From contig NZ_CP014616.1 in assembly GCF_001590685.1 (NCBI RefSeq), positions 1,549,001 through 1,613,000 of the forward strand: a stretch of DNA of 64,000 nucleotides. Direction: 5' to 3'. The stretch is from Sporosarcina psychrophila (lineage in GTDB: Bacteria; Bacillota; Bacilli; Bacillales_A; Planococcaceae). This document shows, in pieces, positions 8,509-19,346 of the stretch. The translations under genes and the position numbers were made by a program. Every line of letters begins with the position of its first letter. Within the stretch, counting starts at the first letter, position 1. Under the pieces are notes generated by a model. The model searched no databases and was not told where the DNA came from. It saw only the letters and a list, made by a program, of their open reading frames with translations.

Positions 8509-8633
8509 TATGATCACCTCCGTATTTGATATAAACCTACTACCTAGTATACAACAATATGGATAAATAAAAGCCTGTTGATTACTACAAATTTAAAACT
8601 GTTGGAAAAATATAATTAATTAGACAACTAGGT

Positions 8634-8662
8634 TTGGATTGAGGTAGAATGATAGTTATATT
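8634..8662 (+). promoter_or_regulatory. Candidate acsA promoter
   Basis: TTGGAT (8634-8639), 17-bp spacer, TATATT (8657-8662), 24 nt before the acsA start. It lies in the acuA-acsA divergent region. I did not find a convincing cre site here. Confidence 0.5.
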
Positions 8663-8685
8663 GTATTCTTGAAAGGGTGAAATGA

Positions 8686-10404
8686 ATGGTAATGAAAACA
8701 TTGCCCGCAGTTCATGGGGATTATCAGTTAGCAGATTATGATCGTACAGCCGCAGAATTTAAATGGACGGATGTAGAAAAAGACTTCAGCTGGTTTGAAA
8801 GCGGACTCATGAATATTGCTCATGAAGCGGTAGATCGCCATGCGGATTCTTATCGAAAAAACAAGGTTGCACTTTATTATAAGGACGCTAATCGAAAAGA
8901 AAGCTATACGTATAATGAAATGAAAAAGATGTCAAATAAAGCTGCAAACGTATTGCGCAATCAGTCGCCGCTCGAAAAAGGGGACCGGATTTTCATCTTT
9001 ATGCCTCGCTCACCGGAATTGTATTTCTCATTTTTGGGCGCGTTGAAGCTGGGTGCTATTGTTGGACCGCTTTTCGAAGCATTCATGGAAGGTGCTGTCT
9101 ATGACAGATTGTCTGATAGTGAGGCAACTGCAATCATCACGACACCTGAACTTCTTGAACGAGTGCCTGTTGACAAATTACCACACCTGAAGACAATCTT
9201 TATTGTAGGAGAAAATGTGGTGGAAGAAGGTCTTATTGTCGACTTTAACAAGCATATGGCAGATGCTTCCCAGTACTTCCAAGTTGAATGGATGGATAAA
9301 GAAGACCCAACACTTCTACATTACACTTCAGGTTCAACAGGAAAGCCGAAAGGCATCGTACATGTACAGGAAGCGATGGTACAGCAACTGCAGACAACAC
9401 GGTGGGTACTCGATCTAAAAGATGAGGACATCTTCTGGTGTACAGCGGATCCAGGTTGGGTGACAGGCACAGCTTATGGTATTTTCGGACCAATGCTTGC
9501 CGGGGCAACTAGCTTGATTCTTGGCGGCAGATTTTCGGCAGATGCTTGGTATGGAGCGATAGAGGAATATGGTGTCACGGTTTGGTATAGTGCGCCAACC
9601 GCATTCCGGATGCTTATGGGAGTTGGGGAAGGGCCACTAAGCAAGTTTGATCTTTCTTCACTGCGCCATATTCTTTCCGTGGGTGAACCACTTAATCCCG
9701 AAGTAATCCGTTGGGGATCTGAAGCGTTTAAATTGCGAATTCATGACACATGGTGGATGACAGAAACAGGTGCACAAACAATCTGTAATTTCGGATGTCT
9801 GCCAATTAAACCTGGATCAATGGGCAAGCCGGTTCCCGGTATTGAAGCAGCCATCGTTGATGATCAAGGAAACGTATTACCTCCAAATCATATGGGTAAC
9901 TTAGCTATTAAAAAAGGATGGCCTGCAATGATGCGGCAAGTTTGGAATAATCCTGAAAAATATGCATCTACCTTTATCAATGATGAGTGGTATGTTTCGG
10001 GTGATTCAGCATACATCGACGAGGACGGATATTTCTTTTTCCAGGGCCGAGTCGATGATGTGATTATGACGAGTGGAGAGCGCGTAGGACCATTCGAAGT
10101 GGAAAGTAAACTGCTTGAGCATCCCGCGATTGTTGAAGCTGGGGTTATAGGTAAACCTGACCCAGTTCGTGGCGAAATTATAAAAGCATTTGTATCGCTT
10201 CATGAAGGAATTGAGCCGACAGATGAATTAAAAGAAGAAATTCGACAATTTGTTAAAAAAGGGCTGGCCGCACATGCTGCTCCACGTGAAATTGAATTCA
10301 AAGATAAATTACCGAAAACACGAAGTGGAAAAATTATGCGTCGTGTGTTAAAAGCTTGGGAACTGAATTTGCCGACAGGTGATTTGTCGACAATGGAAGA
10401 CTAA
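8686..10404 (+). CDS. acsA: Acetyl-CoA synthetase
   Basis: AMP-forming ligase that activates acetate to acetyl-CoA. It has 572 aa, identical in length to B. subtilis AcsA. ANL-family motifs are the P-loop-like TSGSTGKPKG (about residue 213), WWMTETG, YVSGDSAYIDEDGYF and the C-terminal PKTRSGKIMRR, where the catalytic lysine is K549, the residue AcuA acetylates. It is divergent from acuABC, which encode its acetylation switch. ATG 8686 follows AAAGGG at 8 nt; ATG 8692 is an alternative. Confidence 0.97.
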   Translation: MVMKTLPAVHGDYQLADYDRTAAEFKWTDVEKDFSWFESGLMNIAHEAVDRHADSYRKNKVALYYKDANRKESYTYNEMKKMSNKAANVLRNQSPLEKGDRIFIFMPRSPELYFSFLGALKLGAIVGPLFEAFMEGAVYDRLSDSEATAIITTPELLERVPVDKLPHLKTIFIVGENVVEEGLIVDFNKHMADASQYFQVEWMDKEDPTLLHYTSGSTGKPKGIVHVQEAMVQQLQTTRWVLDLKDEDIFWCTADPGWVTGTAYGIFGPMLAGATSLILGGRFSADAWYGAIEEYGVTVWYSAPTAFRMLMGVGEGPLSKFDLSSLRHILSVGEPLNPEVIRWGSEAFKLRIHDTWWMTETGAQTICNFGCLPIKPGSMGKPVPGIEAAIVDDQGNVLPPNHMGNLAIKKGWPAMMRQVWNNPEKYASTFINDEWYVSGDSAYIDEDGYFFFQGRVDDVIMTSGERVGPFEVESKLLEHPAIVEAGVIGKPDPVRGEIIKAFVSLHEGIEPTDELKEEIRQFVKKGLAAHAAPREIEFKDKLPKTRSGKIMRRVLKAWELNLPTGDLSTMED

Positions 10405-10434
10405 CATTGAGTAACTAATAAAAACACAAGGACA

Positions 10435-10489
10435 CAAGGCGCCTGGAGCTAGACACTATTCTAAGTCGAAAAAACTTATACTTTCTTAG
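10435..10489 (+). repeat. Short 3'-located repeat, copy A
   Basis: A ~55-bp stretch beginning CAAGGCGCCTGGAGCTAGAC and ending with AACTTATACTTTCTTA. It is closely matched at 20572-20627 and, inverted, at 37998-38048. All three lie just after a gene and beside a terminator. The GGCGCC-CTAG portion resembles part of the ~123-bp repeats at the left edge. Confidence 0.7.
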
Positions 10490-10494
10490 CATTC

Positions 10495-10538
10495 AAAAAA
10501 GAGCCTGTCCGCTATTGATAGCGGACAGGCTCTTTTTC
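10495..10538. terminator. Bidirectional terminator between acsA and the PBP gene
   Basis: Perfect hairpin: AAAAAGAGCCTGTCCGCTA and its complement around TTGA, with A and T runs on the two sides. It serves acsA (plus) and the PBP gene (minus). Confidence 0.93.
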
Positions 10539-10543
10539 CTATT

Positions 10544-13441
10544 TCATTCCCCAGTTTCATCGTCTCCACTTGTAGGAGGCGGGGTACCACCGTCGTTCCC
10601 ATCCTCAGTTACAGGAGGTGGTGTAACAGGTGGTACGTTTTCCGTTGGAGGTGTTTCGATAACTTCCTCTTCAGGCTCAGGCGCCGCAATGGTGACTGCA
10701 TTGGAGCCATTTGAAAGTCTTCCGGTAATGTCGACAGCCTTGACTGAGTATGAGCCAGAACCGACTGTAAATGTATTCGAAGAACCGTCTCTTATTGTTC
10801 CGATTTTAACATTATTATCATAAACATAGTACCCAATAACATCGTTGGAAGGTGAATTGCCCCATGTTATTGTCGTTCCATTTAAACTAACATTTACTGG
10901 TGCAGGAGCGACATCATCTGCATTAAATATAGCTCCCGACACGACATGAGATGCGAAAGCGGAGTTCGCTGGGAACAATTTTGAAGCATCTCCTCCCCAC
11001 GGTCCGAGCATTCGGTCGATGAACACTTGGTTAACGCCTGTGCCACCTGATGACACGAATTCGCTTGGTGTTGATGGAAGTGCAAGGTACCTCGTCCCTT
11101 TAACAGATACATAAGAAGAAGAGGTAATGCTATCATCCGGTTTTGTTGGTAACATCACTTTTGCGTTGAATAAATCCGTTTTAACGAGCCCTGCAGACGA
11201 ACATGCAGCAGAGGGAGCAAGCCCAGAAATACCGCAGAACGATTTTTCAACGACACCGTCAGGACGACTGAATTTTGCAGAGGCTCCGACTATTTCTGGT
11301 GTGACTTCGTTCGCAGCATTCATAATACGGGCGAAAAGCATACTTGTCCTTGTAGTAGGATGCAATGTTTGCTTTTCGAGTCCGTAATAGAGACTTCGTG
11401 TTCGGTCTTTGTATCCGAGCCAAACACCAAGAGACACATTTGGGTTGTATCCAACAAGCCAAGCGTCACCGTAACCTTGTGTTGTTCCCGTTTTGGCAGC
11501 AAGATCTGTAGTGAATTTCATGTTTTGCGTTACTTGCGAGCCAGTGCCGCCCGTTTTTACAACATCACGTAACATATCAGTAACAATATAACTCGTTTCA
11601 GGGCTGAAAACATCGACAGGTTCAATTTCATGTTGATAGACGATATTGCCATCCATATCTTCGATTTTTTCGACGATGTATGCGTCTATGAACTGCCCAC
11701 CATTCGCAAATGTTGCAAATGCATTCGTGTTTTCCTCAACACTCATTCCGACCGTCATGCCCCCGTATGAAGTAGAGGGATTGACATAGTCTCCTGGGAG
11801 AAGTTTTGAAATACCCATCTTGTCGAGGAATTCGGCAGGCCGTCGATCAAGGATGTCGCGATATAATCTTGCTGTTGCCAAGTTCAATGACTTGGAGAGT
11901 GCTTCCCTTGCAGGGATGATTCCATATTCCATCGATTTTGTATAGTTGCTAGGTGTCCACATAGAGCCATTCGCTTGTTTGACACTGAATTTAACATCGA
12001 CGACGGGACTTCCAGCCCCGATGACGCCATATTCAATAGCAGGTGCATAAACGAGAAGTGGCTTCATGGCAGATCCATTCTGTCTGAATGCTTGTGTAGC
12101 ATGATTAAGCGCTTGGTGTTCATGTCCACGGCCGCCGATGAAGGATAAGATTTTACCAGTGCTATTTTCGATCATAATAGCCCCGACTTGGACTGGATCC
12201 TCCGCGAATTCGACCTCGCCGGAATGAGAATCTTTTACTTCGCGTGTATAGGTAAATCCGTAACTTTCGAAATCATTACCGACTTCATTCATCTTGTCAT
12301 ATAGATCTTTATTAACGGTAGAGTAAATTCTATAGCCATCATTTTTCATTGAACGCGTCGCAAGTATTGAATATTTTTCTCGTAATTTATCTTCTTGTTC
12401 AAGACGTTCGGCATCGACTCCGTCTTTTTCCGCAATAATTTCCGCGAGGATATCGACCGTGCGATTCTGAATTTCTTGCGTCAAATAAGGATATCTTTCA
12501 TTCGCGCGCATGACGGGTTCACGGAAATCCTTTGTAATATCATAGACGATTGCTTCATTGTACTGCTGTTCAGTTATGTAACCAGTTTCCTTCATCCTGA
12601 AAAGAACTGTCTTCATCCGATTGATTCCCGGCTGTAAGAATTCTTGTTCTTTCAATCCGCCACCACTTTTAAAAGGGGTATAAGCGAAAGGGGCCTGAGG
12701 AAGTCCAGCTATGAAGGCGGCTTGTGGTAAATTCAATTTCGCTGCTTTTAAAGCGAAAATACCACCAGCTGCAGTTTCAATACCTGCAATGTTTTGCCCA
12801 TTTGAATTACGGCCGTATGGAATAATGTTCAAGTAAGCTTCGAGAATTTCATCTTTTGTCATGAAATGCTCAATTCTCATTGCCAGTAGCATTTCTTTCG
12901 CTTTTCGTTCGTATGACACTTCGTTGGTTAAAATTTGGTTCTTAATAAGTTGTTGTGTCAAAGTCGAACCGCCAGTTTGGTTATCGGAGTTCGTTACATC
13001 CTGTAATAGTCCGCGGAAAATCGCTTTTGGGACAATGCCCTCATGCTGTGCGAAATACTCATCCTCTGTGGCGAATACTGCATCAATAACGAAAGGGGAT
13101 ACACTTTCGAGTTTCGTCTCTTTCCGTTCTATATCAGAGTTAACTTTACCGATATAGATATTGCCGGCGAGATAAAGTTCGGACGTTTCTTCGTAGGTGA
13201 AGATTGCATCCCGCATTTCTTGCTTTGAACGAAGCGGTTCTTTGGCTACCAATGAAGCAAAATAGCCTGCTCCGACTGAACCGGCAAACACTACCAGTGT
13301 CAAACCTACTACAATGAATAGAAGAAAAAGGTTCCAGGTGACGCCTGAGGTGATGCGCATCCCTTTAGCCCATTTAGTTTTAGTCATTGTTTCAAGTTTC
13401 TCTTCTATTAGATCAATACGATTCTTTTGATGTTTACTCAC
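10544..13441 (-). CDS. Class A penicillin-binding protein (PBP1A family) with FN3-like tail
   Basis: Bifunctional murein synthase at the outer face of the membrane. It has a short cytoplasmic segment and one membrane span at about residues 33-62. The GT51 transglycosylase domain has EDEYFAQHEG and GGSTLTQQL. The transpeptidase domain has SAMK (in RQNGSAMKPLL), SLN and KTGTT (in AAKTGTTQGYGDAW). Beyond about residue 840 it has an FN3-like module (PVNVSLNGTTITWGN) and ends in a Pro/Glu/Thr-rich acidic tail of about 50 residues. It is monocistronic and convergent with acsA. Which of the class A paralogues (ponA, pbpD, pbpF types) it corresponds to cannot be decided here. Confidence 0.93.
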   Translation of the reverse strand: MSKHQKNRIDLIEEKLETMTKTKWAKGMRITSGVTWNLFLLFIVVGLTLVVFAGSVGAGYFASLVAKEPLRSKQEMRDAIFTYEETSELYLAGNIYIGKVNSDIERKETKLESVSPFVIDAVFATEDEYFAQHEGIVPKAIFRGLLQDVTNSDNQTGGSTLTQQLIKNQILTNEVSYERKAKEMLLAMRIEHFMTKDEILEAYLNIIPYGRNSNGQNIAGIETAAGGIFALKAAKLNLPQAAFIAGLPQAPFAYTPFKSGGGLKEQEFLQPGINRMKTVLFRMKETGYITEQQYNEAIVYDITKDFREPVMRANERYPYLTQEIQNRTVDILAEIIAEKDGVDAERLEQEDKLREKYSILATRSMKNDGYRIYSTVNKDLYDKMNEVGNDFESYGFTYTREVKDSHSGEVEFAEDPVQVGAIMIENSTGKILSFIGGRGHEHQALNHATQAFRQNGSAMKPLLVYAPAIEYGVIGAGSPVVDVKFSVKQANGSMWTPSNYTKSMEYGIIPAREALSKSLNLATARLYRDILDRRPAEFLDKMGISKLLPGDYVNPSTSYGGMTVGMSVEENTNAFATFANGGQFIDAYIVEKIEDMDGNIVYQHEIEPVDVFSPETSYIVTDMLRDVVKTGGTGSQVTQNMKFTTDLAAKTGTTQGYGDAWLVGYNPNVSLGVWLGYKDRTRSLYYGLEKQTLHPTTRTSMLFARIMNAANEVTPEIVGASAKFSRPDGVVEKSFCGISGLAPSAACSSAGLVKTDLFNAKVMLPTKPDDSITSSSYVSVKGTRYLALPSTPSEFVSSGGTGVNQVFIDRMLGPWGGDASKLFPANSAFASHVVSGAIFNADDVAPAPVNVSLNGTTITWGNSPSNDVIGYYVYDNNVKIGTIRDGSSNTFTVGSGSYSVKAVDITGRLSNGSNAVTIAAPEPEEEVIETPPTENVPPVTPPPVTEDGNDGGTPPPTSGDDETGE

Positions 13442-13505
13442 TTAAATCAACCTCCTGAAATCTTACCTATTATAGCACATTTCCATAAATGCCAATCGAT
13501 AATAT

Positions 13506-13533
13506 TTGACAACTTTTGAATATCGGTTAGAAT
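13506..13533 (+). promoter_or_regulatory. tyrS promoter
   Basis: TTGACA (13506-13511), 16-bp spacer, TAGAAT (13528-13533). It lies immediately upstream of the T-box leader. Confidence 0.7.
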
Positions 13534-13549
13534 TACTGATACATATACT

Positions 13550-13776
13550 TTCACATGTTGAATGAGTCGAAGTAGTGGTTGGGGAACCGTTTAGAGAGGC
13601 AGCGGCTGGTGAAAGCTGTCCGGTAAACCAATCATGAATTACAGCTCTGGAGTGTGACGCGTGCGCAGTGTTATTGCGTTTTGAGTGGAGAATTTTTTCT
13701 CAAGCCGGGTGGTACCGCGTTAATACAATAATTAGCGTCCTTGCATGATTTTTTTAAATCGTGTAAGGGCTTTTTT
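13550..13776 (+). promoter_or_regulatory. T-box leader of tyrS
   Basis: tRNA-responsive leader. The T-box core AAGCCGGGTGGTACCGCG is at 13702-13719. It is followed by a transcription terminator at 13737-13776: CCTTGCATGAT pairs with ATCGTGTAAGG, then TTTTTT. The upstream part contains the expected long stem I sequence, including an ATTACAG stretch near 13637 that could present a Tyr (TAC) specifier; I have not folded it. Uncharged tRNA-Tyr would be expected to favour the antiterminator. Confidence 0.9.
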
Positions 13777-13838
13777 GTTGTCTACTTCCAGGTGCTAAGC
13801 GCTTTGAAACTCATTTGACGCGATGCGTTATTACTTAA

Positions 13839-15122
<1,284 letters not shown>

Positions 15123-15339
15123 CTGTGGAGATTCATGAAAGCGAAACCCGCAACCCGCAACCCGCAAACTTTTCATTCGGCAGGAAAAAAGAGATGTTTG
15201 AGGGCTATGTTAGAAACTCCATAACTGAAGTTAAAACGACTCATTGCAGAATGATTTTATGAGTTTGCCAGTTCGCGGAGGGCATTTGACTTCACAAATC
15301 TATTTCCGAGTCTGCACGAAAAATCAGAAATGATTCCTT

Positions 15340-15495
15340 ATGAAATTGACTGAAGAAGAGAATTTAGAGCTGAATTTTCGAACTATGATGGCGACGGCAG
15401 GAACTGTCATGGCAATTCGTGAAACTGTGAGGACAACGACGAGAACTGTCATGGCAAGTCATGCAACTGTCGCGGCAACAACTGAAAGTGTCTAG
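15340..15495 (+). CDS. Possible 51-aa repeat peptide (21-bp tandem repeat ORF)
   Basis: An ATG-to-TAG frame of 51 codons contains five 21-bp tandem units (15386-15490). Because 21 is a multiple of three, they read as a seven-residue Thr/Val/Met/Ala-rich repeat (GTVMAIR, TVMASHA, TVAATTE). It was too short for normal ORF calling. No convincing Shine-Dalgarno precedes the ATG at 15340, so translation is doubtful; the repeat may be purely a DNA feature. It lies in the 440-bp gap between tyrS and the convergent substrate-binding-type gene. I recognise no homologue. Confidence 0.25.
   Translation: MKLTEEENLELNFRTMMATAGTVMAIRETVRTTTRTVMASHATVAATTESV
15386..15490 (+). repeat. 21-bp tandem repeat, five units
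   Basis: Units share the pattern rAACTGTCATGGCAAnnnnnn. Two of the five (second and fourth) are identical over their first 15 bases, and the others diverge at a few positions. A separate ACCCGCA triplication is at 15146-15166. Confidence 0.8.
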
Positions 15496-15517
15496 AAATA
15501 ACATTGCTTATAATGCG

Positions 15518-15559
15518 AAAGGCTGTTTTCCCTATTAGGAAGGGGAAAACAGCCTTTTT
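15518..15559. terminator. Bidirectional terminator
   Basis: AAAGGCTGTTTTCCC pairs with GGGGAAAACAGCCTTTTT. It lies just before the stop codon end of the minus-strand gene at 15563. Confidence 0.88.
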
Positions 15560-15562
15560 ATT

Positions 15563-16375
15563 TTACGCGTTTCTAACCCACTGCGGTAGTTGTAAATCCG
15601 CATAAATTTCCGGGTGAATCATTTTGGCTAATTTCAAAGCGCCTTCAAGGAGCCGCGGGGAAGGGCGACAATACAGTTCTTCTTCCATTACTGAAAGGCG
15701 GTCACTTTTCACGGCGTCCAACTCTTTCCAACCGGGCCGTTTCAGAACAACTTCTTTTTTCACTTTATTGATTCGTACTCCGACCCAAGCTAGAAGGATG
15801 TAATCAGGTGCTCTATTTAGTACATCCTCCCAGTCAGTCTGAACACTGGCAAATTCGACGTCGCGAAATTCATTCAAAGCTCCGGAAATAGTGCTTATTT
15901 CAGTCAGCCAATTAATTTTTCCAGGTGTAAATACAGGCTTTGGCCACCACTCCCAGTATAAAGAAGGGGTAACTTCGACAGTTTCGGCACGTTTTTTCAT
16001 GTCTTGAATAAATAATAAATACTCTTCTTTAATTTGAAGTGCGTGTTCTTCAATTCCACATGCTTTTCCGACAGTTAACAGATCTTCTGCGATATCATCC
16101 AGGCTTTGTGGATCTAATACTAAGTGTGGAATCATTCGCTTCTCGAGTTCTGCGATGTTTTTTTCCATTCCGGGAACACTGAGCGATGCAAGCACTAAGT
16201 CAGGTTCATACAATTCCAATTTGTCCATATCAATCGACAAGTCAGGCCCTAATTTGGGTAAAGAATTGATTCCGCTAGGCCAATCAGAAAAATCATCAAC
16301 TGCAACGAGTTGATCAATGAGGCCAAGGTAGGCAAGTAGTTCCGTATTACTCGGGCAAATCGATACAAGTTTCAT
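15563..16375 (-). CDS. Cobalamin-binding-type (BtuF-like) periplasmic-binding fold protein, no signal peptide
   Basis: The 270-aa protein has the helical-backbone metal/cofactor-receptor fold (PF01497 type). The start MKLVSICPSNTELLAYLGL goes directly into the domain without a signal peptide or lipobox, so it is probably cytosolic. SNTELLAYLG, LAWVGV and RPSPRLLEGALKLA are typical of stand-alone 'cobalamin-binding protein' homologues in Bacillales. No ABC permease or ATPase is next to it, so an import role is unsupported. It is monocistronic, downstream of rpsD on the same strand and separated from it by a terminator. Function is inferred only from the fold. Confidence 0.75.
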   Translation of the reverse strand: MKLVSICPSNTELLAYLGLIDQLVAVDDFSDWPSGINSLPKLGPDLSIDMDKLELYEPDLVLASLSVPGMEKNIAELEKRMIPHLVLDPQSLDDIAEDLLTVGKACGIEEHALQIKEEYLLFIQDMKKRAETVEVTPSLYWEWWPKPVFTPGKINWLTEISTISGALNEFRDVEFASVQTDWEDVLNRAPDYILLAWVGVRINKVKKEVVLKRPGWKELDAVKSDRLSVMEEELYCRPSPRLLEGALKLAKMIHPEIYADLQLPQWVRNA

Positions 16376-16415
16376 ATAATCACCTCATAAGTCGTAGTAT
16401 GTACAGTATATCACG

Positions 16416-16446
16416 AAAAAAAAGAGCCCTGTGAAGGGCTCTTTTC
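16416..16446 (-). terminator. rpsD terminator
   Basis: AAAAGAGCCCT/AGGGCTCTTTT hairpin with a GTGA loop; the A run on the plus strand gives the T run on the minus strand. Confidence 0.88.
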
Positions 16447-16457
16447 CAAAGATGCTA

Positions 16458-17060
16458 TTAACGAGAGTAGAATTCAACGATAAGTGATTCGTTAATTTCT
16501 GCTGCAAGTTCGCTGCGCTCAGGCATGCGGACGAATTGACCGACTTTAGTGTCTTTGTTGAATGTTACGTATTCAGGAACATAGCTGTTCACTTCAAGCG
16601 ATTCATTTACAGTATCAAGGTTTTGAGATTTCTCACGGAAAGAAATTTCTTGACCAGGTTTAACGCTGAAAGAAGGGATATCAACGCGTTTACCATCAAC
16701 CATGATATGGCCGTGGTTTACAAGTTGGCGTGATGCACGACGTGTGCGTGCAAGACCCATGCGGTATACAATGTTATCAAGACGAGTCTCAAGAAGAATC
16801 ATGAAGTTAACACCGTGTTTACCAGGCATTTTACCTGCTTTGATGAACATCGTTTTGAATTGACGTTCGTTTACGCCAAACATAAAACGAAGTTTTTGTT
16901 TTTCTTGTAATTGCTTTCCGTACTCAGAAAGTTTTATGCGTTGGTTAGGACCGTGTTGTCCTGGACCGTAAGGGCGTTTTTCGATTTCTTTTCCTGTGCC
17001 TGTAAGTGAAATCCCAAGACGACGGGAAAGTTTCCATGATGGACCTGTATAACGAGCCAT
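16458..17060 (-). CDS. rpsD: Ribosomal protein S4
   Basis: Primary 16S rRNA-binding protein of the 30S subunit, 200 aa. The conserved N-terminus is [18 protein letters not shown], the [10 protein letters not shown] region follows, and an S4 RNA-binding domain is at about residues 90-150 ([25 protein letters not shown]). It lacks the zinc-finger cysteines of some bacterial S4 proteins. It is monocistronic on the minus strand, as in B. subtilis where S4 represses its own mRNA through the leader. ATG 17060 follows GGAGGAG. Confidence 0.98.
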   Translation of the reverse strand: MARYTGPSWKLSRRLGISLTGTGKEIEKRPYGPGQHGPNQRIKLSEYGKQLQEKQKLRFMFGVNERQFKTMFIKAGKMPGKHGVNFMILLETRLDNIVYRMGLARTRRASRQLVNHGHIMVDGKRVDIPSFSVKPGQEISFREKSQNLDTVNESLEVNSYVPEYVTFNKDTKVGQFVRMPERSELAAEINESLIVEFYSR

Positions 17061-17279
17061 GAAAGACTCCTCCTCTATTGTTGGTTTTATTTTGTTGTAA
17101 AATAAGAACCAGATGTGTTCAATCCAAATGCCATTCTATCATCTTGCACCCTCGCCTCCGCAGCCAGGAAGTTACTCGATGCACCTTGTAAAAGGAATAG
17201 ACTGGACAATCTGAAACACACAACTGCTGCAACTATTTTACACAAGTTCCATCATAACAACTATAGAAGTAAGAGTCAA
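17061..17279 (-). promoter_or_regulatory. rpsD promoter and long leader
   Basis: On the minus strand TTGACT (17279-17274), a 17-bp spacer and TATGAT (17256-17251) form a good sigma-A promoter. The expected start near 17244 leaves an untranslated leader of about 180 nt, consistent with the known S4 autogenous leader of Bacillus. I did not resolve its pseudoknot. The rest of the gap to 17408 holds only the start region of the GGDEF gene. Confidence 0.6.
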
Positions 17280-17408
17280 GCGTCATACTTGTAAACTAAA
17301 ATAAGCCAAATGGTCTATGTAAAGTAATGGTAACTATAGTACCAATGTATTACAATGATAGTAAGACTTATTTGAATTCTATATACAGATTAGGATTGGG
17401 GTGATTAT

Positions 17409-19277
17409 GTGACGGATCATCAATTGACGATGTTGAAAATTAAAAGCGATTTGATGGATTTATGGACCAAAGATACTGCTTTGCAATCGTATGAACAATG
17501 GTTTAAGGCGTTGAAACCAAAACTAAATCACCATTTTAATATTGCACAAGCGGATTTTTTCATATATGCGAATAATAGTTTTGTGGCACTTAAAGGTCAT
17601 AAGTCCGTTTCTAAGAGAGAACAAGCCTTGGTATTTGATGCACTTAAAACCGGAAAAGCGTTTAGCCATGATTCTTTAATCTCGCGAGTTAGAGAGACAG
17701 GTTTTAGCTATGCCGATGACTTTCTTCTGTTCCGGAATTTGAAATCTGAACCACTCGGATTGCTGGTTCTGAAATCTACTAATAAATGGAACGCATTTGC
17801 TACATCGCCATTTTTACATGAACTTGAAAAGGCGGTAAGCGACCTCATTGAGATAGTAAAGAAAATGGTTTTTCTTATAAAAGAGGAAAAAAGCTCCAAG
17901 CGTTTGTTCGGAGTCACCGAATTATTCAATTCAACAATGCAAAGTAATGTGATTTTAGATGTCGTAGTCTCTGCGATATCTAAAAATTTCCCGTCATCTG
18001 AAGTGGGACTTCTTTTATCACATGATCAAAAAGGGGTGACGAATAACTATAAGTTAATTGATTACATGAACGAAAGACCGTCTGCGATGAATGCGTTTGT
18101 ATCGGGTGAAACGACAAAGGAAGTAATGCCTGAATTGTCATGCAGGCTGATTAATGCACCAATTAGAGGAAGACAAGGTATCTATGGTGTGTTGCAAATT
18201 AAAGCACCAATTGACCTCGTTTTTTCATCGACACAGAAAAAGTTTATCAGTATGGTAGTAAACACAGCAGGAAGTGCACTGGAAAAAGCGATTCTACATG
18301 ATCAATCCCACCGTGTTATCGAAGATTTACAACTTGTCAATGAAACGTCGAAAAAATTGAATAGCAATATGCATTTTGGAGAAATGACAGCATTTTTGAA
18401 ACAGCAATTGCTGAAAGCGTTTCGGCCAGCAGAAATTGCATTTGTTTTTAACAATGAACAAGATGGTTATGACCTCTCTCAATTAAGTTCAGATTTTTTT
18501 CGTACGGAATCAGGCAAGAATTATATTGAATTCTCATCGAAATACTTGAGGAGTGGCAAAGAAGCTTTATTTGATGCGAATTTTAGCCGCACCATGAACG
18601 AATCTATTGGTTACGAGTCAATCATAGCGATTCCGATTGTGAATCAAGAGGTACTTACGGGTTTCGTTGTACTACTGCATATGGATCAATACTTCTTTTC
18701 ATTCGACAGCTTCAAACTCATGCAATCACTTATTGGCCACTCTTCGCTTGCGCTTGCGAACTCGGTATTACGCGACCAGTTACAGGAACTTGTTGATAAA
18801 GATCACTTAACCAAACTTTATACAAGGAGTTACGTAGATAAGATTATTGAAAAGTCGATTGTTGATGATGAAATGGGTGTGTTTGTTCTCGTAGATGTCG
18901 ATGACTTCAAGAAGATAAACGACACATATGGTCATGTTACTGGTGATGATGTGCTGAAGCAGATCGCTACCATCATACTTGCAGAGGTATCCGGTAGAGG
19001 GGTTGCGGGAAGATGGGGTGGAGAGGAAATCGCTATCTTTTTGCCGTTGACAGAATTTCAAGAAGGGGCATTATTTGCGGAACGACTAGTTAAACTTATT
19101 CCTGCTGCCACTGAACCCTCAATTACGGTATCGATAGGGATGCATAACTGGACGTCTAAAAGACAGTCGACTTATAAAGAACTGTTTCAGCATACTGACA
19201 AAGCACTGTATATAGCGAAAAATAACGGTAAAAACCAAGTGGTAATCCATGAAGAAACCAGTTATACCTTTTCCTAA
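17409..19277 (+). CDS. ytrP: GAF-containing diguanylate cyclase (GGDEF)
   Basis: The 622-aa soluble protein has no membrane segments. The first ~450 residues hold GAF-like sensor regions. The C-terminal GGDEF domain (about 460-615) has FVLVDVDDFKKINDTYGHVTGDD and the active-site signature RWGGEEIAIF near residue 537 (GGEEI, a functional-looking variant). There is no RxxD inhibitory site in the usual position, so product feedback is unlikely. In B. subtilis the syntenic gene is ytrP. GTG 17409 is used, 6 nt after GGGGTG. It is divergent from rpsD. Confidence 0.88.
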   Translation: MTDHQLTMLKIKSDLMDLWTKDTALQSYEQWFKALKPKLNHHFNIAQADFFIYANNSFVALKGHKSVSKREQALVFDALKTGKAFSHDSLISRVRETGFSYADDFLLFRNLKSEPLGLLVLKSTNKWNAFATSPFLHELEKAVSDLIEIVKKMVFLIKEEKSSKRLFGVTELFNSTMQSNVILDVVVSAISKNFPSSEVGLLLSHDQKGVTNNYKLIDYMNERPSAMNAFVSGETTKEVMPELSCRLINAPIRGRQGIYGVLQIKAPIDLVFSSTQKKFISMVVNTAGSALEKAILHDQSHRVIEDLQLVNETSKKLNSNMHFGEMTAFLKQQLLKAFRPAEIAFVFNNEQDGYDLSQLSSDFFRTESGKNYIEFSSKYLRSGKEALFDANFSRTMNESIGYESIIAIPIVNQEVLTGFVVLLHMDQYFFSFDSFKLMQSLIGHSSLALANSVLRDQLQELVDKDHLTKLYTRSYVDKIIEKSIVDDEMGVFVLVDVDDFKKINDTYGHVTGDDVLKQIATIILAEVSGRGVAGRWGGEEIAIFLPLTEFQEGALFAERLVKLIPAATEPSITVSIGMHNWTSKRQSTYKELFQHTDKALYIAKNNGKNQVVIHEETSYTFS

Positions 19278-19346
19278 CTGTGATTAAAGAGTAAACTAAT
19301 AGATGTAGAGTTAGAATATTCTTTAAACATAAGGAGGGCAATGGAA

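Noticed and set aside
8509..8685. cre site in the acuA-acsA divergent region
   Set aside because: I looked for WTGNAANCGNWNNCW on both strands and saw no convincing match.
12395..13228. Plus-strand ORFs opposite the PBP gene
   Set aside because: Shadow frames of a well-supported 965-aa gene.
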